Part shown: piece after piece, positions 8,019 to 15,746 of the stretch
How the letters are laid out: every line of letters starts with the position of its first letter
How positions within the stretch are numbered: the stretch's first letter is position 1
NCBI RefSeq assembly: GCF_003331055.1
Contig: NZ_PUQD01000055.1
Span: 1-36,263, forward strand
Reading direction: 5' to 3'
Length of the DNA stretch: 36,263 nt
Source: Pseudomonas sp. AFG_SD02_1510_Pfu_092
GTDB taxonomy: Bacteria; Pseudomonadota; Gammaproteobacteria; Pseudomonadales; Pseudomonadaceae
Program-made: the position numbers and the translations under genes
Notes under the pieces: generated by a model
What the model was told of the DNA's origin: nothing
The model's input: only the letters and a program-made list of their open reading frames with translations
Databases searched by the model: none

Positions 8019-8687
8019 ATGCTGGTCGTCGAGCAATTGCACAAATCGTTCCCCACCCCCCAGGGGCCGCTCCCGGTGCTGCAGGGCGTCGACCTGTGCC
8101 TGGCGCCAGGCAGCAGCCTGGCGCTGATGGGCGAGTCGGGCAGTGGCAAGAGCACCCTGCTGCACCTGGTGGCCGGCCTGGACCGTGCCGACCGGGGGCG
8201 CATCCTGATCGACGGCGTGCCGCTGGACAGCCGTTGCGAGGCGTCGCTGGCGCAGTGGCGGCGCGAGGGTATCGGCCTGGTGTTCCAGCAGTACAACCTG
8301 ATCAGCAGCCTGGATGTGGGCGCCAATCTTGCCTTCCAGGCCCGCCTGGCCGCGCGGCATGATCCGCACTGGGTCGCTTACCTGGCGCAACGCCTGGGCC
8401 TGGCGGATGTGCTGGGGCGTTATCCGGAGCAGCTGTCCGGCGGCCAGCAACAACGGGTCGCCATCGGCCGCGCCCTGGCCGCGCGCCCGGCCTGGCTGCT
8501 GGCCGACGAACCGACCGGCAGCCTCGACGAAGCCAGCAGCGACGAGGTGTTGCGCCTGCTGTTGCAACTGGTCGCCGAGGCCGGCAGCGGGGTGCTGATG
8601 GTGACCCATAGCCCGCGGCTGGCGGCGCGCCTGCAGCAGCGTTGTTACCTGCAGGCCGGCCGCGTGCGGCCCGGGCAGGGCGAATGA
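8019..8687 (+). CDS. ABC transporter ATP-binding protein (LolD/MacB class)
   Basis: 222-aa ATPase energising the permease encoded next to it. Walker A GESGSGKST (Lys44), Q-loop in LVFQQYNLI, signature LSGGQQQRVAIGRAL, Walker B WLLADEPTGS (Asp163, Glu164) and switch His in VTHS. The sequence is of the LolD/MacB/FtsE type that works with FtsX-fold permeases to act on the envelope rather than import solutes. The stop overlaps the next start by 4 bp (ATGA). With the lipoprotein gene that follows, this matches the AttEFGH-like cassette. Confidence 0.92.
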   Translation: MLVVEQLHKSFPTPQGPLPVLQGVDLCLAPGSSLALMGESGSGKSTLLHLVAGLDRADRGRILIDGVPLDSRCEASLAQWRREGIGLVFQQYNLISSLDVGANLAFQARLAARHDPHWVAYLAQRLGLADVLGRYPEQLSGGQQQRVAIGRALAARPAWLLADEPTGSLDEASSDEVLRLLLQLVAEAGSGVLMVTHSPRLAARLQQRCYLQAGRVRPGQGE

Positions 8688-11146
8688 GACAGTTGGCGCT
8701 GGCCCTGTTGGCGCTGCTCGGCCACTGGCGGCGCCATCGCCTGCAGTTTTGCAGCATCTTCACCGGCTTGTGGCTGGCCACGGCGCTGTGGACCGGCGTG
8801 CAGGCGCTGAACAGCCAGGCCCGCAGCGACTATGCCCGGGCCAGCGCGGTGCTGACCGCGCCGCTGCAGGCGCAACTGCTGCCGCGCCATGGCGAGCGCT
8901 TCGACCAGGCGTTGTATGTGCAACTGCGCCGGGCCGGGTGGGCGGTGACGCCGGTGCTGGAAGGGCGCTTGCGCCTGCCCGGTGAGCCGGCACGCAGCGT
9001 GCGCCTGCTCGGCATCGAACCGTTGAGCCTGCCTGCCAGCAGCAGCGTTGCCGGTGTGCAACCGCACGCGTTCGATCTGCAGGCCTTCATCGGTGCGCCC
9101 GGGCAAGCCTGGGTCGGGCCAGACACCTTGCGTCAGTTGCAGGCCGAACCCGGTGCGTCGGTAACTGACAGCGAAGGGCAACAGCTGCCGCCGCTGGTGG
9201 TGCAGCCGGCACTGGCACCGGGGGTGATCGTGGTCGATATCGGCCATGCCCAGACCTTGCTGCACGCCCCCGAGCAGTTGTCGCGACTGCTGGTGGCCGC
9301 CACCGCCGGGCCGTTGCCTGCGGCTGTCGCTCCTTACCTTGAGCTGCGGGCTCAGCAGGACGATGGCGGTTTGCAGCGGCTGACCGCCAGTTTCCACCTC
9401 AACCTGACGGCGCTCGGCCTGTTGGCGTTCGTCGTTGGCCTGTTCATCGCCCATGCGGCAATCGGCCTGGCGCTGGAGCAGCGCCGCGGGCTGATCCGCA
9501 ACCTGCGCGCCTGTGGCGTCGGCCTGAAAACCCTGCTGGCTGCCCTGGTGCTGGAGCTGGGCCTGTTCGCCCTGTTGGGTGGGCTGGCCGGCGTGGCCGG
9601 TGGCTATGGCCTGGCCGCGTGGTTGCTGCCCGATGTCGCCGCCAGTGTGCGCGGCCTGTATGGCGCGCAGGTGGCTGGCACGTTGAGCCTGCCGGCGTGG
9701 TGGTGGCTGGCCGGCGTGCTGGTGAGCGTGCTCGGCGCACTGCTGGCCGGCCTGGGCAGCGTCTGGCGTGCGGCCCGCTTGCCGTTGCTGGCGCTGGCGC
9801 AACCGCAGGCGTGGCGCCTGGCGCAGGGGCCGTGGTTGCGGCGCCAGGCCCTGCTGGCGGGCCTGTTGCTGTTGCTGGCCGGGGGCTGTGGCGTGCTCGG
9901 CGACAGCCTGCCCAGCGCGTTCGGCCTGCTGGCCGGGTTGCTGCTGGCGGCGGCGCTGCTGCTGCCGGCCTTGCTCGACCGGCTGCTGGCCTGGCTGGCG
10001 CGCCATTGCCGGCGGCCGCTGTCGCAATGGTTCGTCGCCGACAGCCGCCAGCAACTGCCGGCCCTGAGCCTGGCGTTGATGGCGCTGTTGCTGGCGCTGG
10101 CTGCCAGTGTCGGCGTGGGCAGCATGACCGAAGGCTTTCGCAAGACTTTTGTCGGTTGGCTTGAGCTGCGCCTGTCCGCCGACCTGTATGTCACGCCACG
10201 GGACACCGCCCAGGGCGTGCAGATAGCCGAATGGCTCGGGCAGCAGCCTTCGGTACGCGTGGTCTTGCCCGGCTGGCGGGTAGACACACAGCTGCACGGT
10301 TGGCCGGTGCAGGTTCAGGGCATCGTCGCCGATCCTGTCTATCGCAGCCGCTGGCCATTGCTGGCCGGGCAACCGCAGGCCTGGGCGCAGTTGGCCAGCG
10401 GCCAGGCGCTGATGCTCAGCGAACAGCTGGCCAGGCGCCTGCGCGTGGCGGTGGGCGATAGCCTGAAGCTACCCGTCAGCAGCGCGCCAGCCCTGACTGT
10501 GGTGGGGATCTACGCCGATTACGGCAACCCCAAAGGGCATCTGCTGGTGGATGCCGGCTGGTTGCGCGCGCACTGGCCGCAGGCAACCCTGAGCGGCTTG
10601 AGCGTCGACCTGCAGCCGGACCAGGTGTCGGCCGTCAGGGCTGCACTGCAACAGCGCTTTGCCCTCGACGACAGCCGGGTGGTCGAGCAGGCGCGCCTCA
10701 AAAGCTGGTCGACCGAGGTGTTCAACCGCACCTTCGCGGCCACCGCCGCGCTCAACAGCCTCACCCTTGGCGTGGCCGGGGTGGCGCTGTTGATCAACCT
10801 GTTGACCCTGGGGCAGGCCCGCCTGGGCCAGTTGGCGCCCCTGTGGGCACTGGGCGTGCGGCGCACCCATCTGGTCTGGCTCAGCCTTGGGCAGACCCTG
10901 CTGCTGAGCAGCCTGACCGTGCTGCTGGCGATCCCGCTGGGCATTCTGCTGGCCTGGTGCCTGGTGGCGGTGCTGAACGTGCAGGCGTTTGGTTGGCGGC
11001 TGCCGCTCTACGTGTTCCCCGCGCAGTTGCTGCAACTGGCGCTGCTGGGCCTGCTTACCAGCCTGTTGGCCAGCGCCTGGCCGCTGTGGCAGCTGGCGCG
11101 TCGCCAGCCGCGCGAACTGTTGAGGCCGTTTGCCGATGAAACGTAG
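8684..11146 (+). CDS. FtsX-type ABC transporter permease
   Basis: 820-aa integral membrane protein, start ATG 8684 in the ATGA overlap with the ATPase stop. It has an N-terminal TM (about residues 10-30), a periplasmic domain to about residue 245, then a group of hydrophobic segments (about 250-440). A second TM and periplasmic domain (about 460-690) and a final group of TMs (about 690-810) complete it. This is a duplicated FtsX/MacB arrangement in one chain, equivalent to two half-permeases. By family it transduces ATPase motion to lipid or lipoprotein handling across the envelope; substrate unknown. Confidence 0.9.
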   Translation: MRQLALALLALLGHWRRHRLQFCSIFTGLWLATALWTGVQALNSQARSDYARASAVLTAPLQAQLLPRHGERFDQALYVQLRRAGWAVTPVLEGRLRLPGEPARSVRLLGIEPLSLPASSSVAGVQPHAFDLQAFIGAPGQAWVGPDTLRQLQAEPGASVTDSEGQQLPPLVVQPALAPGVIVVDIGHAQTLLHAPEQLSRLLVAATAGPLPAAVAPYLELRAQQDDGGLQRLTASFHLNLTALGLLAFVVGLFIAHAAIGLALEQRRGLIRNLRACGVGLKTLLAALVLELGLFALLGGLAGVAGGYGLAAWLLPDVAASVRGLYGAQVAGTLSLPAWWWLAGVLVSVLGALLAGLGSVWRAARLPLLALAQPQAWRLAQGPWLRRQALLAGLLLLLAGGCGVLGDSLPSAFGLLAGLLLAAALLLPALLDRLLAWLARHCRRPLSQWFVADSRQQLPALSLALMALLLALAASVGVGSMTEGFRKTFVGWLELRLSADLYVTPRDTAQGVQIAEWLGQQPSVRVVLPGWRVDTQLHGWPVQVQGIVADPVYRSRWPLLAGQPQAWAQLASGQALMLSEQLARRLRVAVGDSLKLPVSSAPALTVVGIYADYGNPKGHLLVDAGWLRAHWPQATLSGLSVDLQPDQVSAVRAALQQRFALDDSRVVEQARLKSWSTEVFNRTFAATAALNSLTLGVAGVALLINLLTLGQARLGQLAPLWALGVRRTHLVWLSLGQTLLLSSLTVLLAIPLGILLAWCLVAVLNVQAFGWRLPLYVFPAQLLQLALLGLLTSLLASAWPLWQLARRQPRELLRPFADET

Positions 11147-12191
11147 TGCGTGGCTGTTGCTGGCTGGGTTGCTGGGCGGCTGTGATCCGCCGGCGGAGCA
11201 AAGCTATGCCGGGCTTGGCCAGGCGGCAGGCGAATTCCGCCAGGTCAGCCGCGAGCATCGCCTGGCGTTTCCGCGTGACCATGGCGCGCACGATGGCTTT
11301 CGCATCGAATGGTGGTATGTCACCGCCAACCTCAAGGACGCCCGCGGCCGGGACTGGGGCGCGCAATGGACGCTGTTCCGCTCGGCCCTGCGCCCGGGTG
11401 CCGAAACCGGCGACTGGAACAGCCCGAACCTGTGGATGGGGCACGCGGCGCTGACCGGCCCGGGTGGTCATCAGGCCGCCGAAACCCTGGCGCGCGGTGG
11501 CATTGGCCAGGCCGGGGTGCAGGCCAGGCCATTTCGGGCCTGGATCGACGACTGGTCGTTGCACGGCAGTGACGGCATCGACGAGGTGCAGATGACTGCG
11601 GCGGGCCAAGGCTTTGCCTACGACCTGCACTTGCGCAGCGATCGGCCACTGGTGCTGCACGGGGCGCAGGGCTACAGCGAGAAGTCTGGCCAGGGCCAGG
11701 CGTCGTACTATTACAGCCAGCCGTTCTACCGGGTACACGGCAACGTGCAGCGTGCCGGGCAGTGCATTGCGGTCAGTGGCCAGGCCTGGCTGGACCGGGA
11801 GTGGAGCAGCCAGCCGCTGGCCGCCGGGCAGACCGGTTGGGACTGGTTTTCCCTGCACCTGGACAGCGGCGCCAGGCTGATGCTGTTCCAGGTCCGCGAG
11901 GCACAGGGGCAGGCATACCGCGCCGGCACCTGGATTGGCCCGCAGGGCGAAGTGCTGGCGCTGGCGGGCGCGCAGGTGCAGTTGCAGGCGCAGGCCTGGG
12001 CGCGGCAGAAGAACGGCAAGCAGGTGCCGACACGCTGGCGGGTGCAGGTGCCCGCGCATGGGCTGGATGTGCAGGTCGAAGCGCTGGAGCCACAGGCCTG
12101 GATGGACACGCGGTTCCCGTATTGGGAAGGGCCGGTGCGCTTGAGCGGCAGTGCCGGTGGGCGTGGGTATCTGGAGATGACCGGGTATTAG
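11136..12191 (+). CDS. AttH/CrtC-like lipoprotein (lipocalin-like, predicted secreted hydrolase)
   Basis: 351-aa protein. The N-terminus MKRSAWLLLAGLLGGC is a lipoprotein signal with a lipobox Cys at residue 16. The mature part shows the family hallmarks: FPRDHGAHDGFRIEWWYVT, then GHAALTG, YYYSQPFYRVHG and WLDREWSSQ. It belongs to the carotenoid 1,2-hydratase-like (CrtC/AttH) superfamily of two lipocalin-like domains. No carotenoid genes are near, so a hydratase role is unlikely. Its start overlaps the permease stop by 11 bp, so the three genes form one operon; the lipoprotein is probably the periplasmic or outer-membrane partner of the transporter. Confidence 0.88.
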   Translation: MKRSAWLLLAGLLGGCDPPAEQSYAGLGQAAGEFRQVSREHRLAFPRDHGAHDGFRIEWWYVTANLKDARGRDWGAQWTLFRSALRPGAETGDWNSPNLWMGHAALTGPGGHQAAETLARGGIGQAGVQARPFRAWIDDWSLHGSDGIDEVQMTAAGQGFAYDLHLRSDRPLVLHGAQGYSEKSGQGQASYYYSQPFYRVHGNVQRAGQCIAVSGQAWLDREWSSQPLAAGQTGWDWFSLHLDSGARLMLFQVREAQGQAYRAGTWIGPQGEVLALAGAQVQLQAQAWARQKNGKQVPTRWRVQVPAHGLDVQVEALEPQAWMDTRFPYWEGPVRLSGSAGGRGYLEMTGY

Positions 12192-12218
12192 CTATCCAGG
12201 TGTTTCTGCGTTTTCGTG

Positions 12219-12235
12219 GGGCTGCTTTGCAGCCC
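12219..12235 (+). terminator. Hairpin after the ABC/AttH operon
   Basis: GGGCTGC TTT GCAGCCC perfect 7-bp stem 27 bp after the attH-like stop. No T-tract follows; it runs straight into a REP sequence. Plausible transcript end, inferred. Confidence 0.45.
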
Positions 12236-12261
12236 ATCGCCGGCAAGCCAGCTCCCACAGG
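12233..12261. repeat. REP element, left boundary of repeat cluster
   Basis: CCCATCGCCGGCAAGCCAGC followed by TCCCACAGG, the inverse of the REP at 12622-12650. The two bracket the tandem duplication. Confidence 0.7.
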
Positions 12262-12340
12262 GATTGCGCATGGCTTGAGTGCAGCGCGGTCGAGGTAGGA
12301 GCATCTGTCTTGCTCAATTTCTGGAAGCTGGCGCGATCCC

Positions 12341-12425
12341 TGTGGGAGCGGCCGTGGCCGCGAACACCGGCGCAGCCGGTGCCATCCACCGCGTCGCCTG
12401 CTTCGCGGGCTTGCCCGCTCCCACA
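12341..12425 (+). repeat. 85-bp REP-doublet element, copy 3
   Basis: TGTGGGAGCGGCCGTGGCCG to CCGCTCCCACA with the central ACCGGCGCAGCCGGT stem; exactly 85 bp like the copies at 3, 122, 12507 and 30334. Confidence 0.85.
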
Positions 12426-12506
12426 GGGATTGCGCATGGCTTGAGTGCAGCGCGGTCGAGGTAGGAGCATCTGTCTTGCTCAATTTCTGAAAGCTGGCGC
12501 GATCCC

Positions 12507-12591
12507 TGTGGGAGCGGCCGTGGCCGCGAGCACCGGCGCAGCCGGTGCCATCCACCCCGTCGCCTGCTTCGCGGGCATTCCCGCTCCCACA
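12507..12591 (+). repeat. 85-bp REP-doublet element, copy 4
   Basis: Duplicate of copy 3, 166 bp downstream, with four to five substitutions (for example CGAGCA for CGAACA and ATTCCC for TTGCCC). Confidence 0.85.
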
Positions 12592-12621
12592 GGGAATGGG
12601 TATGCCACAGGTCAACGCTGC

Positions 12622-12650
12622 ACCTGTGGGAGCTGGCTTGCCGGCGATGG
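12622..12650. repeat. REP element, right boundary of repeat cluster
   Basis: CCTGTGGGAGCTGGCTTGCC followed by GGCGATGGG, inverted relative to 12233-12261. It sits just beyond the stop of the minus-strand crotonase gene. Confidence 0.7.
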
Positions 12651-12672
12651 GCCGCATCGCGGCCTCGGCTTT

Positions 12673-13419
12673 TCAATCCTTGATCAATCCGCGCAACACA
12701 GCCCGCGCTTCTTCGCTGCGCAAGCACTCGATGAACAACTGGCTCTCCCGCGCCACGGTCGCCTCCAGCTCGGCCCGCTGGCCGTCCTTGAGCAACCGCT
12801 TGCTGATGCCCAGCGCGGTTTGTGGGTAGCCCTGCAGCTGGCGGGCCAGCTTGCGCGCCGCCGCCAGGCACTGTTCACCGTCTTCATGCAGTTCGTTGGC
12901 CAGCCCCCAGGCCAGCATCTGCGCGCCGTCGAGCGACTCGTTGGCCAACAGCAGGCGCGCCGCCCGGGCGTGGCCGAGCAGGCGCGGCAGCAACAGGCTG
13001 GAACCGAACTCCGGGCACACGCCCAACGGCGCGAACGGCATACGCAGCCGGGTCGAACGGCTGACCAGCACCTGGTCACAATGCAGCAACAAGGTCGCGC
13101 CGATGCCGATCGCCGCGCCGCTGACGGCGGCAATCAGCGGTTTGTCCAGGCCCAGCACCACGCGCATCAGGCGGAACACCGGGCTGTCCAGGTCGGCCGG
13201 CGGGTTATCGAGAAAGTCGCGCAGGTCGTTGCCGGCGCTGAAGCACTGCGTGCCACCGGTGAGGAGGATCACCTGCACCTGCGGGTCTTCACTCGCCGCC
13301 AGCAGCAGGTCGCCCAGTTGCTGGTACATGGCGGTGTTCAAGGCGTTGAGTCTGGCGGGGCGGTTGAAGGCCAGGGTCAGCAGGCCCTGGTCCAGGTCGC
13401 GTGTGATCAGGTCGTTCAT
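12673..13419 (-). CDS. Enoyl-CoA hydratase/isomerase (crotonase family)
   Basis: 248-aa crotonase-fold enzyme acting on an acyl-CoA thioester. Conserved NRPARLNALN near the N-terminus, oxyanion-hole segments CFSAGNDL and GAAIGIGATLLL, and LGVCPEFGSSLLLPRLLG. Of the two hydratase glutamates, the first (after GGG in hydratases) is replaced (GIGATL) while the second is kept in CPEFGSS. That pattern is typical of delta3-delta2-enoyl-CoA isomerases rather than hydratases. Divergent from the TetR gene at 13537, which may control it. Substrate unknown. Confidence 0.88.
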   Translation of the reverse strand: MNDLITRDLDQGLLTLAFNRPARLNALNTAMYQQLGDLLLAASEDPQVQVILLTGGTQCFSAGNDLRDFLDNPPADLDSPVFRLMRVVLGLDKPLIAAVSGAAIGIGATLLLHCDQVLVSRSTRLRMPFAPLGVCPEFGSSLLLPRLLGHARAARLLLANESLDGAQMLAWGLANELHEDGEQCLAAARKLARQLQGYPQTALGISKRLLKDGQRAELEATVARESQLFIECLRSEEARAVLRGLIKD

Positions 13420-13536
13420 GGCAGCCGCTTTTGTTGTTGTGATCGGGCCCGGGTGGGCATTGGCGGCCTAGGGTTTATCACGCGCTCCGGCTTGTTGTAC
13501 AGTCGTTCAGCCCAGCCCCTGACCCGAGAACCCCTG
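13420..13536. promoter_or_regulatory. Divergent promoter region, crotonase/TetR
   Basis: 117 bp separating the two divergent genes, the usual place for a TetR operator. It contains CTTGTTGTACAGTCGTTCAG near 13491-13510, which resembles half of the GTTGTA motif seen at 19756 but with 8-bp rather than 10-bp spacing. No clear palindrome was found. Confidence 0.4.
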
Positions 13537-14181
13537 ATGAACCAGGAAGCCCGCTACCACCGCATGCTGCCGGAAGTGCGCAAAGCCAACCTGGTCCAGG
13601 CGACCCTGGTGTGCCTCAAACGCCATGGTTTCCAGGGTGCGTCGATCCGCAAGATCTCTGCTGAGGCGGGGGTTTCGGTCGGGCTGATCAGCCACCATTA
13701 CGCCGGCAAGGACGAACTGGTGGCCGAGGCCTACATGGCCGTCACCGGCCGGGTCATGGGCCTGTTGCGCGAGGCCATGGCCCAGGCCGCGCCCAACGCC
13801 CGCGAGCGCCTCTCGGCGTTCTTCCGCGCCTCGTTCTGCGCCGAGCTGCTCGACCCGCAGCTGCTCGACGCCTGGCTGGCATTCTGGGGCGCGGTGAAAA
13901 CCGCCGAGGCGATCAACCAGGTGCATGAGCATTCCTATGGCGAGTACCGCAACGAACTGAGCGGGCTGCTGGCCACGCTGGCCGCCGAAGAGGGCTGGCA
14001 GGGCTTCGATGCCGACCTTGCGGCCATCAGCCTGAGTGCCTTGCTCGATGGCCTGTGGCTGGAGTCGGGGCTCAACCCCGGCACCTTCAGCCCCGAGCAG
14101 GGCGTGCTGATCTGCGAGGCCTGGGTCGATGGCCTGCAGGCCGGCGGTCGGCGCCGTTTCAGCCTGCCGGAGGGCTGTTGA
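13537..14181 (+). CDS. TetR/BetI-like transcriptional regulator
   Basis: 214-aa regulator. N-terminal TetR HTH at residues about 14-60 (VRKANLVQATLVCLKRHGF, then SIRKISAEAGVSVGLISHHY). The remaining all-helical ligand domain resembles the BetI subgroup (FWGAVKTAEAINQVHEHSY). No bet genes are nearby, so the choline-responsive role of BetI should not be assumed. Start ATG 13537 places the HTH at the usual distance from the N-terminus. Likely targets are itself and the divergent crotonase gene. Confidence 0.88.
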   Translation: MNQEARYHRMLPEVRKANLVQATLVCLKRHGFQGASIRKISAEAGVSVGLISHHYAGKDELVAEAYMAVTGRVMGLLREAMAQAAPNARERLSAFFRASFCAELLDPQLLDAWLAFWGAVKTAEAINQVHEHSYGEYRNELSGLLATLAAEEGWQGFDADLAAISLSALLDGLWLESGLNPGTFSPEQGVLICEAWVDGLQAGGRRRFSLPEGC

Positions 14182-14256
14182 TCGGCTGTTCAGTAACGAG
14201 TACGCTGCTGTCGCGAGTGTGTAGAACAACACCATAAAAACAAGAGACGACACGCA

Positions 14257-14973
14257 ATGACGCCTCGGGTATTGATCGTCGATGACGATCCGCTTATTCG
14301 TGACTTGCTGCAGGCCTATCTGTCCCAGGAAGGCTACGACGTGCACTGCGCCGACACCGCAGAAAAGGCCGAAGCGCTGCTCGGCAGCCAGGACGTCGAC
14401 CTGGTGCTGCTGGACATCCGCCTGCCCGGCAAGGATGGCCTCACCCTGACCCGCGAGCTGCGGGTACGTTCGGAAGTCGGCATCATCCTGATCACCGGGC
14501 GCAACGACGACATCGACCGCATCGTCGGCCTGGAATGCGGTGCCGACGACTATGTGATCAAACCGCTCAACCCCCGTGAGCTGGTGTCCCGCGCCAAGAA
14601 CCTGATCCGCCGCGTGCGCCATGCCCGCGAAGTGCACCCGGCGCCGGCCTGCGCGCATGCGCTGAAGCAGTTCGCCGACTGGGCGCTGGACACCGACCGC
14701 CGGCGCCTGATCGACGCGCGGGGCGGACAGACCCTGCTGACCCATGGCGAATTCCAGCTGCTCAGCGTGTTCCTGCGCAACAGCGGCCACACCCTTAGCC
14801 GTGACCAGCTGATGGACCAGATCCGCAACCGTGAGTGGGTGCCCAACGACCGTTCCATCGACGTACTGGTCGGCCGCCTGCGGCGCAAGCTGCATGACGA
14901 CCCGGCCGAGCCGCAACTGATCATTACCATCCACGGCACCGGCTACCTGTTCACCGCCAGCGTGGCGGCATGA
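14257..14973 (+). CDS. aruR: OmpR-family response regulator (AruR-like)
   Basis: 238 aa. Receiver domain residues 1-120 with acidic pocket DDD at about 9-11, phospho-acceptor Asp53 in LVLLDIRLPGKDG and conserved Lys in YVIKPLNPRE. Winged-helix DNA-binding domain about 140-232 (LLTHGEFQLLSVFL, DRSIDVLVGRLRRKL, GTGYLF). It is the first of a three-gene operon and its stop overlaps the next start (ATGA). The neighbouring aruI/aruH genes and the PAO1 gene order support AruR, the activator of the arginine transaminase pathway. Symbol by context and class, not by alignment. Confidence 0.85.
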   Translation: MTPRVLIVDDDPLIRDLLQAYLSQEGYDVHCADTAEKAEALLGSQDVDLVLLDIRLPGKDGLTLTRELRVRSEVGIILITGRNDDIDRIVGLECGADDYVIKPLNPRELVSRAKNLIRRVRHAREVHPAPACAHALKQFADWALDTDRRRLIDARGGQTLLTHGEFQLLSVFLRNSGHTLSRDQLMDQIRNREWVPNDRSIDVLVGRLRRKLHDDPAEPQLIITIHGTGYLFTASVAA

Positions 14974-15746
14974 GCCGCAGCGCCTGGCTGCTGGCCCTGG
15001 CACTGTTCACCGCGCAGGCCAGCGCGACAGCGCCGGTGCGCTATTGCGACTACCCGGTCTACCCGCCGATCTCCTGGAGCGACGGCCACCAGGTGCGCGG
15101 CCTGGCACCGACCGTGGTGCGCGAGTTGTTCACGCGCATGGGCTACCCGGTGCAGACCGTGGTGCTGGGCAACTGGAAGCGCTGCCTGATGGATGCCGCT
15201 GCCGGGCGGGTGGATGTGGTGCTGGCCTACAACAGCGACCAGCGTGACCAGCGCATGCGTTTTTCCACGGTGCCGGTGGTGCGCGAGGAAGTGGCGGTGT
15301 TCTACAACCGCCTGCGGCCGGTGCAGTTCCAGCGCCTGGAGGATCTTGCCGGCTACCGTGGCGGCCTGCTGTACGGCGAGAGCTACGGCGCCGACTTCGA
15401 CCGTTTCGTCGCCCGCCACCAGAACATCGAACGGGTGTCTTCCAGCCAGCAGAACTTCGGCAAGCTGATTCGCGGGCGCATCGACTACCTGATCCAGGAA
15501 CGGCGCACCGGCCAGCTGTTCATCGAAAACCTGCCCGGGGCGCAGGACATCCGCGTCTCGCCCACGGCCCTGAGCGTGGACTACCTGCGGGTTGCGGTGT
15601 CACGCCAATCCCCGTTGAGCCAGCACATGGACGCGATCGACGCGCACTTGCGCAGCATGCACCAGGCCGGCGAGATCGAGCGCTGGCTGGAGCAGAGTGA
15701 AGTGACCTACCGCGACATGGCCAGGCTGCCGGCGGACGCGCGATGA
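14970..15746 (+). CDS. Periplasmic solute-binding protein of the sensory operon
   Basis: 258 aa with signal peptide (MSRSAWLLALALFTAQASA, cleavage about residue 19). The mature protein resembles family 3 amino-acid binding proteins: YCDYPVYPPISW at the start, GLAPTVVRELFTRMGY, GRVDVVLAYNSD, LIRGRIDYLIQ and a closing helix. It overlaps both neighbours by 4 bp (ATGA at 14970 and at 15743). No ABC permease or ATPase is attached, so a sensory role with the kinase next to it is more likely than transport. Ligand (arginine or another basic amino acid) inferred. Confidence 0.85.
   Translation: MSRSAWLLALALFTAQASATAPVRYCDYPVYPPISWSDGHQVRGLAPTVVRELFTRMGYPVQTVVLGNWKRCLMDAAAGRVDVVLAYNSDQRDQRMRFSTVPVVREEVAVFYNRLRPVQFQRLEDLAGYRGGLLYGESYGADFDRFVARHQNIERVSSSQQNFGKLIRGRIDYLIQERRTGQLFIENLPGAQDIRVSPTALSVDYLRVAVSRQSPLSQHMDAIDAHLRSMHQAGEIERWLEQSEVTYRDMARLPADAR

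Larger units (their letters stand above)
12251..12595. repeat. 166-bp tandem duplication with REP elements
   Basis: Unit of 166 bp present twice (12251-12416 and 12417-12582), with the first ~13 bases of a third unit at 12583-12595. The copies differ at only about six positions. Each unit holds a unique ~80-bp stretch (GCGCATGGCTTGAGTGCAGC ... TTGCTCAATTTCT) plus one 85-bp REP doublet. The near-identity suggests recent duplication by recombination or slippage. No gene; this fills the 481-bp gap 12192-12672. Confidence 0.9.

Noticed and set aside
12200..12660. Insertion sequence or integron remnant
   Set aside because: No transposase or integrase frame and no terminal target duplication; explained by REPs and tandem duplication.
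13491..13510. Third AruR-like site (GTTGTACAGTCGTT)
   Set aside because: Half-sites are 8 bp apart rather than 10 and it lies in the TetR/crotonase promoter; kept only as a weak resemblance.
12445..13536. N-terminal extension of the TetR regulator through the repeat cluster (578-aa frame)
   Set aside because: It runs antisense through the crotonase gene and through REP sequence; the HTH begins right after ATG 13537.
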